The notes beneath the pieces are model-generated. The model saw only the letters and a list, made by a program, of their open reading frames with translations, searched no databases and was not told the origin of the DNA. A DNA stretch of 64,000 bases from Aquimarina mycalae (lineage in GTDB: Bacteria; Bacteroidota; Bacteroidia; Flavobacteriales; Flavobacteriaceae). How positions within the stretch are numbered: position 1 is the first letter of the stretch; the number at the start of each line of letters is the position of its first letter. Below, piece by piece: positions 32,401-41,401 of this stretch. Location: positions 245,940-309,939 of the forward strand of contig NZ_JARYGY010000008.1 in assembly GCF_029906345.1 (NCBI RefSeq), given 5' to 3'. Position numbers and translations under genes: made by a program.

Positions 32401-35400
32401 GATCTGAAACATTGATATTAGTAATCGTTACATTTCCTGTATTTGTTACATCAAAGTTATATTGAATCGTTTCTCCCGCTTGTGCTAGTCCATCATTATT
32501 AGAATCTATAAAAACACCTGTTTTAAAGAGCGTAAGTTCTGGGTTACTAATTAATGTTGTTATCGTTACATCATCTGGTTCGCCATCACTATTAGTATCA
32601 TTGTTTGTAGTATCATTAGGATCATCAGATGTATCTGAAATTGAATTTCCATTAGTGTCTTCTGCAGTAACAGTGGCAGAATTTGTAATACTTCCAGCAT
32701 CAATATTTGCTTGAGTAATCGTATAAGAAGCAAAGAAAGTGTTCGTATTCGAAACTCCTGGAGCCAAACTAATTGGTCCGCCACTTACAGTAACTAAGGG
32801 ATCAGAAACTGTAATATTCGAAAGTGTTACATTTCCTGTATTTATTACATTAAAATTATATGTAATTGTTTCTCCTTGTTGAGGTATTCCATCTCCATTC
32901 TCATCATTGAAATTGGCTGTTTTTTCTAAAGAAATAGATGGGTTTTGTGTAATATTAGTTTCTGTAATATCATCTGGATCTCCATCTCCATCAATATCAT
33001 TATTGGTAGTGTCGTTAGGATCATCCGAGATATCATCAATTGTATTTCCAGAAGGATCTATGCCTTCAACAGAAGCAGAGTTATTAACCACACCTGCATC
33101 AATTTCATTTTGCGTAATCGTGTGAGTCGCATTTGCAACAATTGTTTGCCCTGGAGATATGCTAGCAATCACGGCTGGAGTAATACTTCCAATATCTGCA
33201 TTAACATCCGAAATCATAACATTAGTCAATGTTACGTTTCCTGTATTGGTTATGGATAACTCATATGTGATTTGTTCTCCAACACTGTCATAGCTTCCAT
33301 CTGCTGCAGCTAAAGCTGTTTTGGTAAAACCAAGATTTCCTAAAAAAGGTAGCATAGTATTGGTTACATCATCAGGTTCACCATCACCATTAGTATCATT
33401 GTTAGTTGGATTGTTAGGGTCATCAGACGTATCCGAAATCAAAATTCCGTTAGGATCTTGTCCATTGGTAATTGCACTATTTTGAACTAATCCTGCATCG
33501 ATATCACCTTGATTAATATTGTATGATGCGGTAAATGTAGTTGTATCATTCTGTCCTGGATCAAGGTTGATTGGACCTCCTATAACTGTTGTTAAAGGAT
33601 CGGTTATTGTAATATTTGTTACTGTAACATTGCCAATATTAGAAATTTCAAAAGTATAGCGTATGGTTTCACCCACTTGTGCCAGTCCATCTCCATTTTC
33701 ATCTTCGAATACACCAATTTTTGATAGGCTTAACTGAGGGTTTGATGCCAATGGAGTAACGGTAATGTCATCAGGGTTGCCATCTCCATTGATATCATTA
33801 TTGTCTGGGTTATTAGGATCGTCACTAATATCTGTAATAGGATTTCCATCTGGATCTTGCCCAGTAACTGTTGCAGAATTCGTAATACTACCATTATTTA
33901 AATCTGAAAGTGTAATTGTATATATAGCAGAAAAAGTGGTTGTATCAGATTCGTTAGGTTCAAGATTTATTGGACCGCCCAAAACGGTAGTTAATGGATC
34001 TGTAATTACAATATTTGAGATAGTTACATTTCCTGTATTCCTCACATCAAATATGTAATTAATAGTTTCTCCAATTTGTGGAAATCCATCTCCATTTTCA
34101 TCATTAAATACAGCTGTTTTTAATAGTGTAAGTTGTGGGGCTCTAGATAATGAAGTAACTGTATTGTCATTATCATCTGTAGTAGTAGGATCGTCAGAAA
34201 CATCTTCTATAGGATTTCCATTAGGATCAGTTCCAGAGACAATAGCAGAATTGGTTACACTTCCAGTGTTTATATCGGCTTGAGTTAAAATATATGTTGC
34301 AGTATATGTAGTATTATCATTTTGTCCTGGAGATAGATTGATAGGTCCTCCATTTATGGTTACCAAAGGATCTACAATGTTAATACCAAATACCGTTACA
34401 TTTCCTGTATTGGATATATCAAAACTATATTGAATGGTTTCTCCAACTTGTGCTAATCCATCACTATTACCATCGATAAAAACTCCAGTTTTATAGATTG
34501 TTAATTCGGGATTAGATGGTAAAGTTGTTATGGTAACATCATCAGGGTTTCCATCTCCATTAATGTCGTTGTTATCGGGATTGTTTGGGTCATCAGAGAT
34601 ATCACTAATAGTATTTCCATCTGGCGCTACTGCAGAAACTACAGCTGAATTCGTAATACTCCCAGAATCAATGTCTCCTTGCGTTATAACGTAATTTCCA
34701 AAGAAAGTTGTTGTATCAGATGCTCCTGGAATTAAATTAATTGGGCCTCCATTAATTGTAATCACTGGATCCAAAATGCTAATATTAGTAAGCGTTACAT
34801 TTCCAGTATTGAATACAGAAAAATTGTAAGTCAATGTTTCGCCTTCTTGCGGGAACCCATCTCCGTTTTCATCATTGAAAATGGCCGTTTTTTCTAAAGA
34901 AATAAAAGGTTTTTGGTCAATAGGTGTAATTGTATTATCATTAGGAGTTGCCGTAGTTGGATCATCAGAAATGTCTGAAACTATGGTCCCACAAGGATCT
35001 ATACCTTCTGCCGCTGCACTATTAATTACTTGTCCCGAATCCAGATCACTTTGAGTAATTGTATGTGATGCTGAAACTGTTACAGAACTCATTGCTGGTA
35101 TTGTAGTTATTACAGCTGGAGAAATACTTCCTGCATCCGCATTGACGTCTGTAACATTGATGTTATTTATTTCAACATCGTTTACGTTCTGTACAATTAT
35201 TTCGTACTGAATAATCTCTCCAACAGCATCATAACTTCCATCGGTTGCTGGTAGAAAAGATTTGGTTAATATGATTTCAGCTTCTGGGCTAACGGTAACT
35301 GTATAAGTGTAAGGGTTTCCAACGCACCCATCTGGACTAGTTGGAGTAATCGTATATATTATCGTTTGAATATTTCCAGAAGTGTTAATTAAGGTGTCTG

Positions 35401-38400
35401 TAATTGTTGAAGCAGTACTTGGAGTAGTTGTTTCACCACTTACATTTGGGTTGTCTGCTGCAACCCATGAGAAAGTGGATCCTAGAATATCTACGTCTAA
35501 GCCTAAACTGTGGTTTAACGAGATATTACTACAACTAGTGCTAACTGGAGGTGTATTGTTGAAAGGTTCTGGTAATACTGTAACAGTGAACGTAAATGTG
35601 TTTCCATTACATCCATTATTATTGAATGGTGTAATAGTATATATTATATCTTGATTAGTCCCTGAGGTATTTTGTATAGTATCAGGAATAGTATTTCCGT
35701 TACCATCGGTAGCACCAGTAACATTTGGGTTTGGTGTAATTACCCAATCAAATGTCACTCCAGAAAGGGGTGTTAAGTTTGATAAATTAAATGCAAGAGA
35801 GTTATTGCTACAAACAGAAGTTGAAGTATCTGAAATTTCTAGTGTAGCTGTAACATCGATGGTATATATGAAATTGTATATACTGCTGTTTCCTGCACAA
35901 TCTGTATAGGTAAAGGTATATGTTTTGATACCATCACAAGTAGGATCGGCACTTTCTGTAATTACTGGAGTAATATCATTTCCACATACATCGGTTACTG
36001 TTGGTGCTGTAGGTTGTGTGGCATCAGTTATGTCATTTACCGTTGCCGAACCATCAACGGGTACTACAGGTAAAGTTGTTACATCAATCGTATAGGTAAA
36101 TGTATATACAGAAGCGTTTCCAGCGCAATCGGTATAGGTATAGGTATATATTTTATCGCCTTCACAAGTAGGATCTGTATTTTCTGTAATTACTGGAGTG
36201 ATATCATTTCCACATACATCCGTTACTGTTGGTGCTGTTGGCTGTGTAGCATCAGCAATACATTCTACTGTTGCGGTACCATTAACAGGTACTACAGGTA
36301 AAGTTGTTACATCAATTGTGTAGGTAAATGTATATACAGAAGCATTTCCTGCACAATCAGTATAGGTGTAGGTATATATTTTATCGCCTTCACAGGTTGG
36401 ATCTGTATTTTCTGTAATTACTGGAGTGATATCATTTCCACATACATCCGTTACTGTTGGTGCTGTTGGTTGTGTAGCATCAGCAATACATTCTACTGTT
36501 GCAGTACCATTAGCAGGAACTACAGGTAAAGTTGTTACATCAATCGTATAGGTAAATGTATATACAGAAGCATTTCCTGCACAATCAGTATAGGTGTAGG
36601 TATATATTTTATCACCTTCACAGGTTGGATCTGTATTTTCTGTAATTACTGGAGTGATATCATTTCCACATACATCCGTTACTGTTGGCGCTGTTGGCTG
36701 TGTAGCATCAGCAATACATTCTACTGTTGCGGTACCATTAACAGGTACTACAGGTAAAGTTGTTACATCAATTGTGTAGGTAAATGTATATATGGAAGCA
36801 TTTCCTGCACAATCGGTATAGGTGTAGGTATATATTTTATCGCCTTCACAGGTTGGATCTGTATTTTCTGTAATTACTGGAGTGATATCATTTCCACATA
36901 CATCCGTTACTGTTGGTGCTGTTGGTTGTGTAGCATCAGCAATACATTCTACTGTTGCAGTACCATTAGCAGGAACTACAGGTAAAGTTGTTACATCAAT
37001 CGTATAGGTAAATGTATATACAGAAGCGTTTCCAGCGCAATCGGTATAGGTATAGGTATATATTTTATCGCCTTCACAAGTAGGATCTGTATTTTCTGTA
37101 ATTACTGGAGTGATATCATTTCCACATACATCCGTTACCGTTGGTGCTGTTGGTTGTGTAGCATCAGCAATACATTCTACTGTTGCAGTACCATTAGCAG
37201 GAACTACAGGTAAAGTTGTTACATCAATCGTATAGGTAAATGTATATACAGAAGCGTTTCCAGCGCAATCGGTATAGGTATAGGTATATATTTTATCGCC
37301 TTCACAAGTAGGATCTGTATTTTCTGTAATTACTGGAGTGATATCATTTCCACATACATCCGTTACCGTTGGTGCTGTTGGTTGTGTCGCATCAGCAATA
37401 CATTCTACTGTTGCGGTACCATTAACAGGTACTACAGGTAAAGTTGTTACATCAATTGTGTAGGTAAATGTATATACAGAAGCATTTCCTGCACAATCAG
37501 TATAGGTGTAGGTATATATTTTATCACCTTCACAGGTTGGATCTGTATTTTCTGTAATTACTGGAGTGATATCATTTCCACATACATCCGTTACTGTTGG
37601 TGCTGTTGGCTGTGTAGCATCAGCAATACATTCTACTGTTGCGGTACCATTAACAGGTACTACAGGTAAAGTAGTTACATCAATTGTGTAGGTAAATGTA
37701 TATATGGAAGCATTTCCTGCACAATCAGTATAGGTGTAGGTATATATTTTATCACCTTCACAGGTTGGATCTGTATTTTCTGTAATTACTGGAGTGATAT
37801 CATTTCCACATACATCCGTTACCGTTGGTGCTGTTGGTTGTGTCGCATCAGCAATACATTCTACTGTTACGGTACCATTGGCAGGAACTACAGGTAAAGT
37901 TGTTACATCAATCGTATATGTAAATATATATATGGAAGCATTTCCTGCACAATCGGTATAGGTGTAGGTATATATTTTATCACCTTCACAGGTTGGATCT
38001 GTATTTTCTGTAATTACTGGAGTGATATCATTTCCACATACATCCGTTACTGTTGGCGCTGTTGGCTGTGTCGCATCAGCAATACATTCTACTGTTGCGG
38101 TACTATTGGCAGGTACTACAGGTAAAGTAGTTACATCAATTGTATAGGTAAATGTATATACAGAAGCATTTCCTGCACAATCGGTATAGGTGTAGGTATA
38201 TATTTTATCGCCTTCACAAGTAGGATCTGTATTTTCTGTAATTACTGGAGTGATATCATTTCCACATACATCGGTTACTGTTGGTGCTGTTGGCAGTGTC
38301 GCATCAGCAATACATTCTACTGTTGCGGTACCATTAACAGGTACTACAGGTAAAGTAGTTACATCAATTGTATATGTAAATGTATATATGGAAGCATTTC

Positions 38401-41400
38401 CTGCACAATCGGTATAGGTGTAGGTATATATTTTATCACCTTCACAAGTAGGATCTGTATTTTCTGTAATTACTGGAGTGATATCATTTCCACATACATC
38501 CGTTACTGTTGGCGCTGTTGGCTGTGTCGCATCAGCAATACATTCTACTGTTGCGGTACCATTGGCAGGTACTACAGGTAAAGTAGTTACATCAATTGTA
38601 TATGTAAATGTATATACAGAAGCATTTCCTGCACAATCGGTATAGGTGTAGGTATATATTTTATCACCTTCACAAGTAGGATCTGTATTTTCTGTAATTA
38701 CTGGAGTAATAGGAGTACCACTACTATCAGTGACTACTGGCGCTGTTGGTTGTGTCGCATCTGCAATACATTCTACAGTAGTTGAATCATTTGGAGGTAA
38801 TACCAAAGGAGGTTCTATGGTTACAGTAATTGTATAGACTGTTCCTAAACATCCATTAGCATCTGCAGTAGGAGTAATGGTATACACTACATCCTGAGGA
38901 GTAGTTGAAGTATTGATAAGAGTGTCTTGTATTCTGTCATCTGTTGAGGTAGCGGTGGTTTCTCCAGTTACATTAATATTATCGGATGCTTGCCAAGAAA
39001 AAGTAACACCATCAGTATAATTGGTAACATGTGTAATTAAATTTTGATTAAGTGTATCTCCTGTACAAATGTCTACAGTGCGAGTAGTATTGTTTACTCT
39101 AGGAGTTCGCTGTATTGTTACAGTATAAGTATAAGTATCCAGCACTATTCCTCCTGAATCAAATCCTGTTATGGTATAAATTACTTCTTGATCTGTAATA
39201 CTTGTGTTTATTAAAGTATCTGTAATATTAGAATCGGTCGAAGTAGCAGAGGTTTCTCCTGAAACAAAAGGGTTATTTGTAGCGGACCAACTAAATGAAA
39301 CTATAGTTGGATCAACATCTGCTGTTAGATCATGTGCTAAAGTTGTTCCGCCGCATATGGTTTCTATTGGATTTACAGTTACTGTTTCGGTAGCTATAAG
39401 GTCTGCTGGATCAGCAATGCTTCCTGTTCTTGGAGTAGCAGTCGCCGTTACCGTATTGGTAATGTCGGATTGATTTATGATGTCTGTAGCAGTGACCGTA
39501 TAAGTTGCTGTCCAAATAGCGTTCGTTCCTGGATCCAATTGATCTACATCATTATCTGCTCCATCATCTGTTCCTGTTGTACTTTGTAAGGTAATTGTGC
39601 CAAGAGTGCCACTACCTGAATGGACATCAGCAAGACTAACTTCATCAAATGTTACATTTCCTGTATTACTAACAGTATATGTGTACGTTATCGTTTGACC
39701 TTCTGCGACATTGCTGTCATCATCTGCTATTTTGGTTACTGTTATCGAAGGATTAGATATGAGAGTAACAATTGTAGGGTCATTAGTTGTTGTGGTTGGG
39801 TCGTCAGGATCATCCGATAGATCGGTTACACTTCCTAAACCAGGATCTTGGGCTCCAACTGTTGCGGTATTGACAACCTGAGCAGCATCTAGATCATCTT
39901 GTGTAATTGTATGTGTTGCTTCAAAAGTTGCGGTATCCATAGGAGCCATACTATCCACTATATTATCAGTTCCTGTATCCGTTCCAGTAGTGCTTATTAA
40001 TGTAAGTGTATCCGCGTTAGGATCTACAACATTTATATCTGTCAATGTTACATTTCCTACACTAGTGGCTATTATTGTGTAGGTAATTGTTTGCCCTATA
40101 GTATTGTATGGGCCATTTGTAGGCGCATCATCAACTTTGGTAACCTCTAATTGACCAAATTGCGGAATTGTGACAACTGTAGCGTCGTTCGGAGCTAAAG
40201 TGGTTGGATCATCTGATGTATCAGAGACTACTAATCCTTCTACAGGTTCTGTACCATTTGCAGTCGCTGTATTTGTCGCATTTCCATTATCAAAATCTAG
40301 TTGAACAATGGTATGGGTTGCAGTAAATACAGCCGAAGCTCCTGCAGGTAAATTTGCGACAGATGCAGGGCTTAAACTTCCAACATCAATATTGGAATCT
40401 GTAATGGTAACATTATCCAAACTTACATTTCCTGTATTGATCACTGTAAATTCATAAGTGATAACTTCTCCAAGTGTATCATATAGACCATCAGGAGATG
40501 GTTGTGCAATTTTTTCAAGCACTAATGCACCTAATTGCTCGATTGGGGAGATAGTTGGATCTTCTAACGCAATAGTATCTGGATCATCCGAAGTATCAGA
40601 AATTACAAATCCATTAGCTAAAGTACCTTCTGCAGTAGCTGTATTTACTACTTGATCAGCTTCTATATCTGCTTGAGTGATTGTATGCGTTGCAGTAAAA
40701 TTAGCAACAGCTCCTATGCCTAAGTTAGAAACAGATGCAGGAGATAAACTTCCAGCATCTATATTAGGATCTGAAATAGTAACACTAGGAATCACTTGAT
40801 TACCAGTATTGGTAACTACAAAATCATACGTGATAATTTCTCCAACAGTATCATAACTCCCATCAGGAGCTGGCTGATCACTTTTAGTAATTTCTAATTC
40901 GTTATTAATGATTGTAACATCTTCTGTAGGATCGTCTGGTAACGCATTTGCTTCTACTTCGGTTTGCGTATTACTAATAGTATTCGTAATGGTTAATCCC
41001 GCAGAACCTTCATTAACTGTTGCCTCTAGTGTTAGTGTATGTATTTCTCCACTAAACATAGAACCAATCGTCCAATCAGGAGCTGTCCAGGTTCCAAAAC
41101 TTGGAGTTCCTGTCCCGAAAGTTAATGCTGAAGGTAGCGCATCATTAATTACAAGATTAGTTACAGGGTTAATACCTAAATGTTCTACAGTAATGGTAAA
41201 CGTAACTGTATCTCCTTCTATTACTGGGCTAGCATCTACTGTTTTTGTTAATACGATTTCCGGATCACAATTATATACGGATAATATTGCAGAATCATAG
41301 GTACAAGTTCCTTTGGTAACTCTTACAAAAAATCTCCTGGCTCGGTAGGCGTAAATACATTGGTAATTGCTCCTGCAATTTGTACTCCATTTTGAAACCA

Positions 41401-41401
41401 T
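29408..41401 (-). CDS. Giant T9SS adhesin, main part (HYR-like and DUF11 repeats, type-B sorting domain)
   Basis: The open frame has 3,997 codons. The first 26 or so are out of the true frame, and meaningful coding begins near 41325 with Phe-Val-Arg-Val-Thr-Lys. From N to C terminus: several DUF11-like domains with the Asn-Thr-Gly-Asn-Val-Thr motif; 13 repeats of 76 residues; about ten more DUF11-like domains with Asp-Asp-Pro-Asn-Asn-Pro and Asp-Gly-Asp-Gly loops; a run of thrombospondin-type-3-like calcium loops (Asp-Thr-Asp-Gly-Asp-Gly-Ile-Pro); and a terminal gliding-motility-associated domain (Thr-Pro-Asn-Gly-Asp-Gly, Phe-Asn-Arg-Trp-Gly, ending Gly-Tyr-Leu-Tyr-Ile-Asn-Arg). The last is a type-B type IX secretion signal. 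It is expected to be a surface adhesin. It is joined to the 41323 frame through a frameshift, and PorP/SprF-like and OmpA-family genes follow it. Confidence 0.9.
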   Translation of the reverse strand: MVSKWSTNCRSNYQCIYAYRARRFFVRVTKGTCTYDSAILSVYNCDPEIVLTKTVDASPVIEGDTVTFTITVEHLGINPVTNLVINDALPSALTFGTGTPSFGTWTAPDWTIGSMFSGEIHTLTLEATVNEGSAGLTITNTISNTQTEVEANALPDDPTEDVTIINNELEITKSDQPAPDGSYDTVGEIITYDFVVTNTGNQVIPSVTISDPNIDAGSLSPASVSNLGIGAVANFTATHTITQADIEADQVVNTATAEGTLANGFVISDTSDDPDTIALEDPTISPIEQLGALVLEKIAQPSPDGLYDTLGEVITYEFTVINTGNVSLDNVTITDSNIDVGSLSPASVANLPAGASAVFTATHTIVQLDFDNGNATNTATANGTEPVEGLVVSDTSDDPTTLAPNDATVVTIPQFGQLEVTKVDDAPTNGPYNTIGQTITYTIIATSVGNVTLTDINVVDPNADTLTLISTTGTDTGTDNIVDSMAPMDTATFEATHTITQDDLDAAQVVNTATVGAQDPGLGSVTDLSDDPDDPTTTTNDPTIVTLISNPSITVTKIADDDSNVAEGQTITYTYTVSNTGNVTFDEVSLADVHSGSGTLGTITLQSTTGTDDGADNDVDQLDPGTNAIWTATYTVTATDIINQSDITNTVTATATPRTGSIADPADLIATETVTVNPIETICGGTTLAHDLTADVDPTIVSFSWSATNNPFVSGETSATSTDSNITDTLINTSITDQEVIYTITGFDSGGIVLDTYTYTVTIQRTPRVNNTTRTVDICTGDTLNQNLITHVTNYTDGVTFSWQASDNINVTGETTATSTDDRIQDTLINTSTTPQDVVYTITPTADANGCLGTVYTITVTIEPPLVLPPNDSTTVECIADATQPTAPVVTDSSGTPITPVITENTDPTCEGDKIYTYTYTDCAGNASVYTFTYTIDVTTLPVVPANGTATVECIADATQPTAPTVTDVCGNDITPVITENTDPTCEGDKIYTYTYTDCAGNASIYTFTYTIDVTTLPVVPVNGTATVECIADATLPTAPTVTDVCGNDITPVITENTDPTCEGDKIYTYTYTDCAGNASVYTFTYTIDVTTLPVVPANSTATVECIADATQPTAPTVTDVCGNDITPVITENTDPTCEGDKIYTYTYTDCAGNASIYIFTYTIDVTTLPVVPANGTVTVECIADATQPTAPTVTDVCGNDITPVITENTDPTCEGDKIYTYTYTDCAGNASIYTFTYTIDVTTLPVVPVNGTATVECIADATQPTAPTVTDVCGNDITPVITENTDPTCEGDKIYTYTYTDCAGNASVYTFTYTIDVTTLPVVPVNGTATVECIADATQPTAPTVTDVCGNDITPVITENTDPTCEGDKIYTYTYTDCAGNASVYTFTYTIDVTTLPVVPANGTATVECIADATQPTAPTVTDVCGNDITPVITENTDPTCEGDKIYTYTYTDCAGNASVYTFTYTIDVTTLPVVPANGTATVECIADATQPTAPTVTDVCGNDITPVITENTDPTCEGDKIYTYTYTDCAGNASIYTFTYTIDVTTLPVVPVNGTATVECIADATQPTAPTVTDVCGNDITPVITENTDPTCEGDKIYTYTYTDCAGNASVYTFTYTIDVTTLPVVPANGTATVECIADATQPTAPTVTDVCGNDITPVITENTDPTCEGDKIYTYTYTDCAGNASVYTFTYTIDVTTLPVVPVNGTATVECIADATQPTAPTVTDVCGNDITPVITENTDPTCEGDKIYTYTYTDCAGNASVYTFTYTIDVTTLPVVPVDGSATVNDITDATQPTAPTVTDVCGNDITPVITESADPTCDGIKTYTFTYTDCAGNSSIYNFIYTIDVTATLEISDTSTSVCSNNSLAFNLSNLTPLSGVTFDWVITPNPNVTGATDGNGNTIPDTIQNTSGTNQDIIYTITPFNNNGCNGNTFTFTVTVLPEPFNNTPPVSTSCSNISLNHSLGLDVDILGSTFSWVAADNPNVSGETTTPSTASTITDTLINTSGNIQTIIYTITPTSPDGCVGNPYTYTVTVSPEAEIILTKSFLPATDGSYDAVGEIIQYEIIVQNVNDVEINNINVTDVNADAGSISPAVITTIPAMSSVTVSASHTITQSDLDSGQVINSAAAEGIDPCGTIVSDISDDPTTATPNDNTITPIDQKPFISLEKTAIFNDENGDGFPQEGETLTYNFSVFNTGNVTLTNISILDPVITINGGPINLIPGASDTTTFFGNYVITQGDIDSGSITNSAVVSAVAPDGNTISDISDDPNNPDNNDINGDGNPDDVTITTLPSNPELTIYKTGVFIDGNSDGLAQVGETIQYSFDISNTGNVTVFGINIVDPLVTINGGPINLSPGQNDNTTYTATYILTQADINTGSVTNSAIVSGTDPNGNPIEDVSDDPTTTDDNDNTVTSLSRAPQLTLLKTAVFNDENGDGFPQIGETINYIFDVRNTGNVTISNIVITDPLTTVLGGPINLEPNESDTTTFSAIYTITLSDLNNGSITNSATVTGQDPDGNPITDISDDPNNPDNNDINGDGNPDDITVTPLASNPQLSLSKIGVFEDENGDGLAQVGETIRYTFEISNIGNVTVTNITITDPLTTVIGGPINLDPGQNDTTTFTASYNINQGDIDAGLVQNSAITNGQDPNGILISDTSDDPNNPTNNDTNGDGEPDDVTNTMLPFLGNLGFTKTALAAADGSYDSVGEQITYELSITNTGNVTLTNVMISDVNADIGSITPAVIASISPGQTIVANATHTITQNEIDAGVVNNSASVEGIDPSGNTIDDISDDPNDTTNNDIDGDGDPDDITETNITQNPSISLEKTANFNDENGDGIPQQGETITYNFNVINTGNVTLSNITVSDPLVTVSGGPISLAPGVSNTNTFFASYTITQANIDAGSITNSATVTAEDTNGNSISDTSDDPNDTTNNDTNSDGEPDDVTITTLISNPELTLFKTGVFIDSNNDGLAQAGETIQYNFDVTNTGNVTITNINVSDPLIPVTGEPITLIPGQTDTTTFTATYVLLQSDVNTGEVINTATTSGIDPSTGVVTDNSDDPTTIVNNDATITTLARAPQLTLFKTANFNDENGDGIPQNGETISYIFDVRNTGNVTITNITISDPIVSVTGGPINLNPAQTDNTSFTATYVILQSDIDSGNISNSALVTGEDDDGGIITDVSDFSDDPDNPNNEDLNGDGDPDDPTVTDLIGSPELTLLKTGTFNDTNGDGFAQIGETITYTFEVINSGNTTITDIIITDPLVTVNGGPIDLIPDQNDTTSFTATYIITQFDIDSGNVTNAAVVSGQDPNGITVSDNSDDPNDPTDVDDNNDGNPDDNTVTTFTVQSGISILKESLSATDGFYDTVGEQINYSLTITNTGTTTLTNIVITDANADTGSINPSSITILLPGETILATAAHTITQLDLDAGIVMNTANVEADDPFGNIVSDISDDPNNPTDADSNGDGDPDDITNTDLIQNPSIQLTKAADNAPDGLWDTVGEIITYSLQVTNTGNVTLSNIAISDSNADTGSIIPANIATLLPGETIAISAAHTITQQDLDTGSVTNIASVTAEGTNGGIVTDDSDDPNNPTDNDSNGDGEPDDPTITSTPQLGTLSVLKTVDTITYTEVGDVLNYTITVTNTGNVTLLNVNVVDPNAVLNNPSSIATLAPGETFIVTATHVITENDMINGLVSNTAFANASIPNSSRTITEDSDDPDDPTDNDPDNDDDPDDPTISYLDTDGDGIPNIIDLDDDNDGITDIEEQNGDPLLDTDGDGIIDSLDLDADGDGIYDYIEAGHDGIDSDGDGTIDGPYGDDGIPDQVQDDPDTGEVNYDPQDSDGDGIDDFQDIDDDNDGIPTEDENPDPDGDMVPDDAFDSDGDGIPDYLEPNNSDPTAEDDLEVFNAVTPNGDGDNDVFIIRNIENFPENELKIFNRWGVLVYEAIGYGQNQEYFRGESNGRATVNQERQLPVGTYFYVLAYKNDSGISKTRSGYLYINR
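35850..38790 (-). repeat. Thirteen tandem 228-bp coding repeats
   Basis: The unit encodes 76 residues containing Thr-Val-Glu-Cys-Ile-Ala-Asp, Asp-Val-Cys-Gly-Asn-Asp and Tyr-Thr-Asp-Cys-Ala-Gly-Asn. The period is visible in the DNA (for example the CATTCTACTGTTGC motif recurring every 228 bases). The inner eleven units are almost identical, differing mainly at a few codons (Ala or Val before Asn-Gly; Ser-Val or Ser-Ile before Tyr). The outermost units are diverged (Ser-Ser-Gly-Thr-Pro at the N-terminal end, Val-Asn-Asp-Ile-Thr-Asp at the C-terminal end). Four conserved Cys per unit suggest disulfides. Confidence 0.92.

Noticed and set aside
35850..38790. Regularly spaced repeats that could suggest a CRISPR array
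   Set aside because: The period is 228 bases, in one open frame encoding Cys-containing 76-residue modules; there are no unique spacers.
29861..41300. Long open frames on the plus strand across the adhesin
   Set aside because: They are antisense shadows of the repetitive Thr/Val/Asp-rich coding sequence, with low-complexity translations and no start context.
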